This document shows positions 6,071 through 6,449 of a stretch of DNA of 6,449 bases, one piece after another. The notes beneath the pieces were generated by a model. That model made no database searches. It was given only the letters and a program-made list of their open reading frames with translations, and was not told where the DNA came from. The position numbers and the translations under genes were made by a program. The DNA is taken from assembly GCA_000403945.1 (NCBI GenBank), contig APFI01000059.1:1-6449 (forward strand), in the 5' to 3' direction. The stretch comes from Desulfovibrio sp. Dsv1. GTDB taxonomy: Bacteria; Desulfobacterota; Desulfovibrionia; Desulfovibrionales; Desulfovibrionaceae. The stretch's first letter is position 1, and every line of letters starts with the position of its first letter.

Positions 6071-6394
6071 ATGGGTCAGGGACTATCTCTCCTGGATCAG
6101 GCTCTGGATCTTGCCCGACAGGAAATGGCGGCCTTGGAGGACAGGGCCTATGACAAGGCGGTGGAACTGGCGGAGCGGCGTGGCGAGGTCACCAGCATGG
6201 CATGGCACCTGCTGGAATCCGATGGCGCCGATCAGTACCGGAACCGTCTTATTGAACTCACCCGGATCCAGGAACATCTGAGTGAGCTGGCCGTCCAGGC
6301 GCGGGACGTCGTCCGGGCAAGCCTGCAACATTCACGGATGGAGAAACAGCGTATGCGGGGCTACCATCAGGCGGTGGGACAGGCTCTGCAATAG
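6071..6394 (+). CDS. Small helical protein resembling FlgN/FliT flagellar export chaperones
   Basis: This 107-residue protein is predicted all-helical, with no membrane segment. An N-terminal helix (LLDQALDLARQEMAAL) leads into DKAVELAERRGEV. Later come YRNRLIELTRIQEHL and a basic tail ending MRGYHQAVGQALQ. The size, heptad pattern, mid-protein RR and the C-terminal R-x-x-x-x-R-x-x-G-Y resemble FlgN/FliT-type chaperones, which hold hook-associated or cap proteins for the flagellar type III exporter. These families are poorly conserved in sequence, so the match is suggestive only. AAGGAG (6058-6063) lies 7 bases before the ATG. The gene sits 19 bases after the 201-residue protein and presumably shares its sigma-54 promoter. 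Confidence 0.8.
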   Translation: MGQGLSLLDQALDLARQEMAALEDRAYDKAVELAERRGEVTSMAWHLLESDGADQYRNRLIELTRIQEHLSELAVQARDVVRASLQHSRMEKQRMRGYHQAVGQALQ

Positions 6395-6409
6395 CCGCCA
6401 TCCGGCGGC
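6394..6409. other. GC hairpin at the end of the last gene
   Basis: GCCGCC (6394-6399) pairs perfectly with GGCGGC (6404-6409) over a 4-base loop. It begins at the last base of the stop codon. No T-tract follows, so it is not a standard intrinsic terminator. It may protect the mRNA 3' end or help rho-dependent ending. Confidence 0.3.
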
Positions 6410-6425
6410 GCCGCGCGCGAAACGC

Positions 6426-6449
6426 CCCGGCATCCTGACGGAAGCCGGG
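6426..6449. other. Inverted repeat reaching the window edge, possible terminator stem
   Basis: CCCGGC (6426-6431) can pair with GCCGGG (6444-6449) across 12 bases. The right arm is cut by the end of the window. Whether a T-tract follows, which would make it the terminator of the last unit, cannot be seen. Confidence 0.25.

Noticed and set aside
1..6449. CRISPR array, tRNA or rRNA
   Set aside because: No regularly spaced direct repeats, cloverleaf-like segments or rRNA-like conserved blocks were seen on either strand.

Overview
The window looks like a chromosomal segment from a motile, GC-rich deltaproteobacterium of the Desulfovibrio type. This is an inference from three things: the style of the chemoreceptor (a HAMP domain opening with QLGKDPGEL), two near-consensus sigma-54 (-24/-12) promoters, and the gene neighbourhood. 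All intact genes lie on the + strand. The first ~500 bases are much more AT-rich than the rest and contain the only sign of mobile DNA.

Layout: (1) Bases 1-137 are AT-rich and non-coding. They hold two perfect 9-bp dyads: one reads as a + strand terminator for a gene outside the window, the other as a possible - strand terminator. (2) Bases 138-460 hold a frameshifted, 3'-truncated remnant of an IS1-type transposase. (3) Bases 534-2273 encode a complete membrane methyl-accepting chemotaxis protein, closed by a strong intrinsic terminator at 2322-2356. (4) A sigma-54 promoter at 2456-2471 starts a probable two-gene unit: a muramidase-like protein (2529-3659) with no visible signal peptide, and a family 9 glycosyltransferase (3679-5361) with an unusual ~190-residue C-terminal extension. 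(5) A second sigma-54 promoter at 5371-5387 starts another probable two-gene unit: an acidic 201-residue protein of unknown function (5446-6051), and a 107-residue all-helical protein resembling FlgN/FliT flagellar export chaperones (6071-6394). GC-rich hairpins follow, up to the window end.

Working model (inference): the two sigma-54 units form a co-regulated flagellar accessory cassette. The muramidase would remodel peptidoglycan for flagellar assembly. The glycosyltransferase, possibly with the 201-residue protein, would modify a surface or flagellar substrate, and the last gene would supply a chaperone. No core flagellar structural gene is present in the window to prove this. The chemoreceptor upstream fits a motility theme but is a separate transcription unit.
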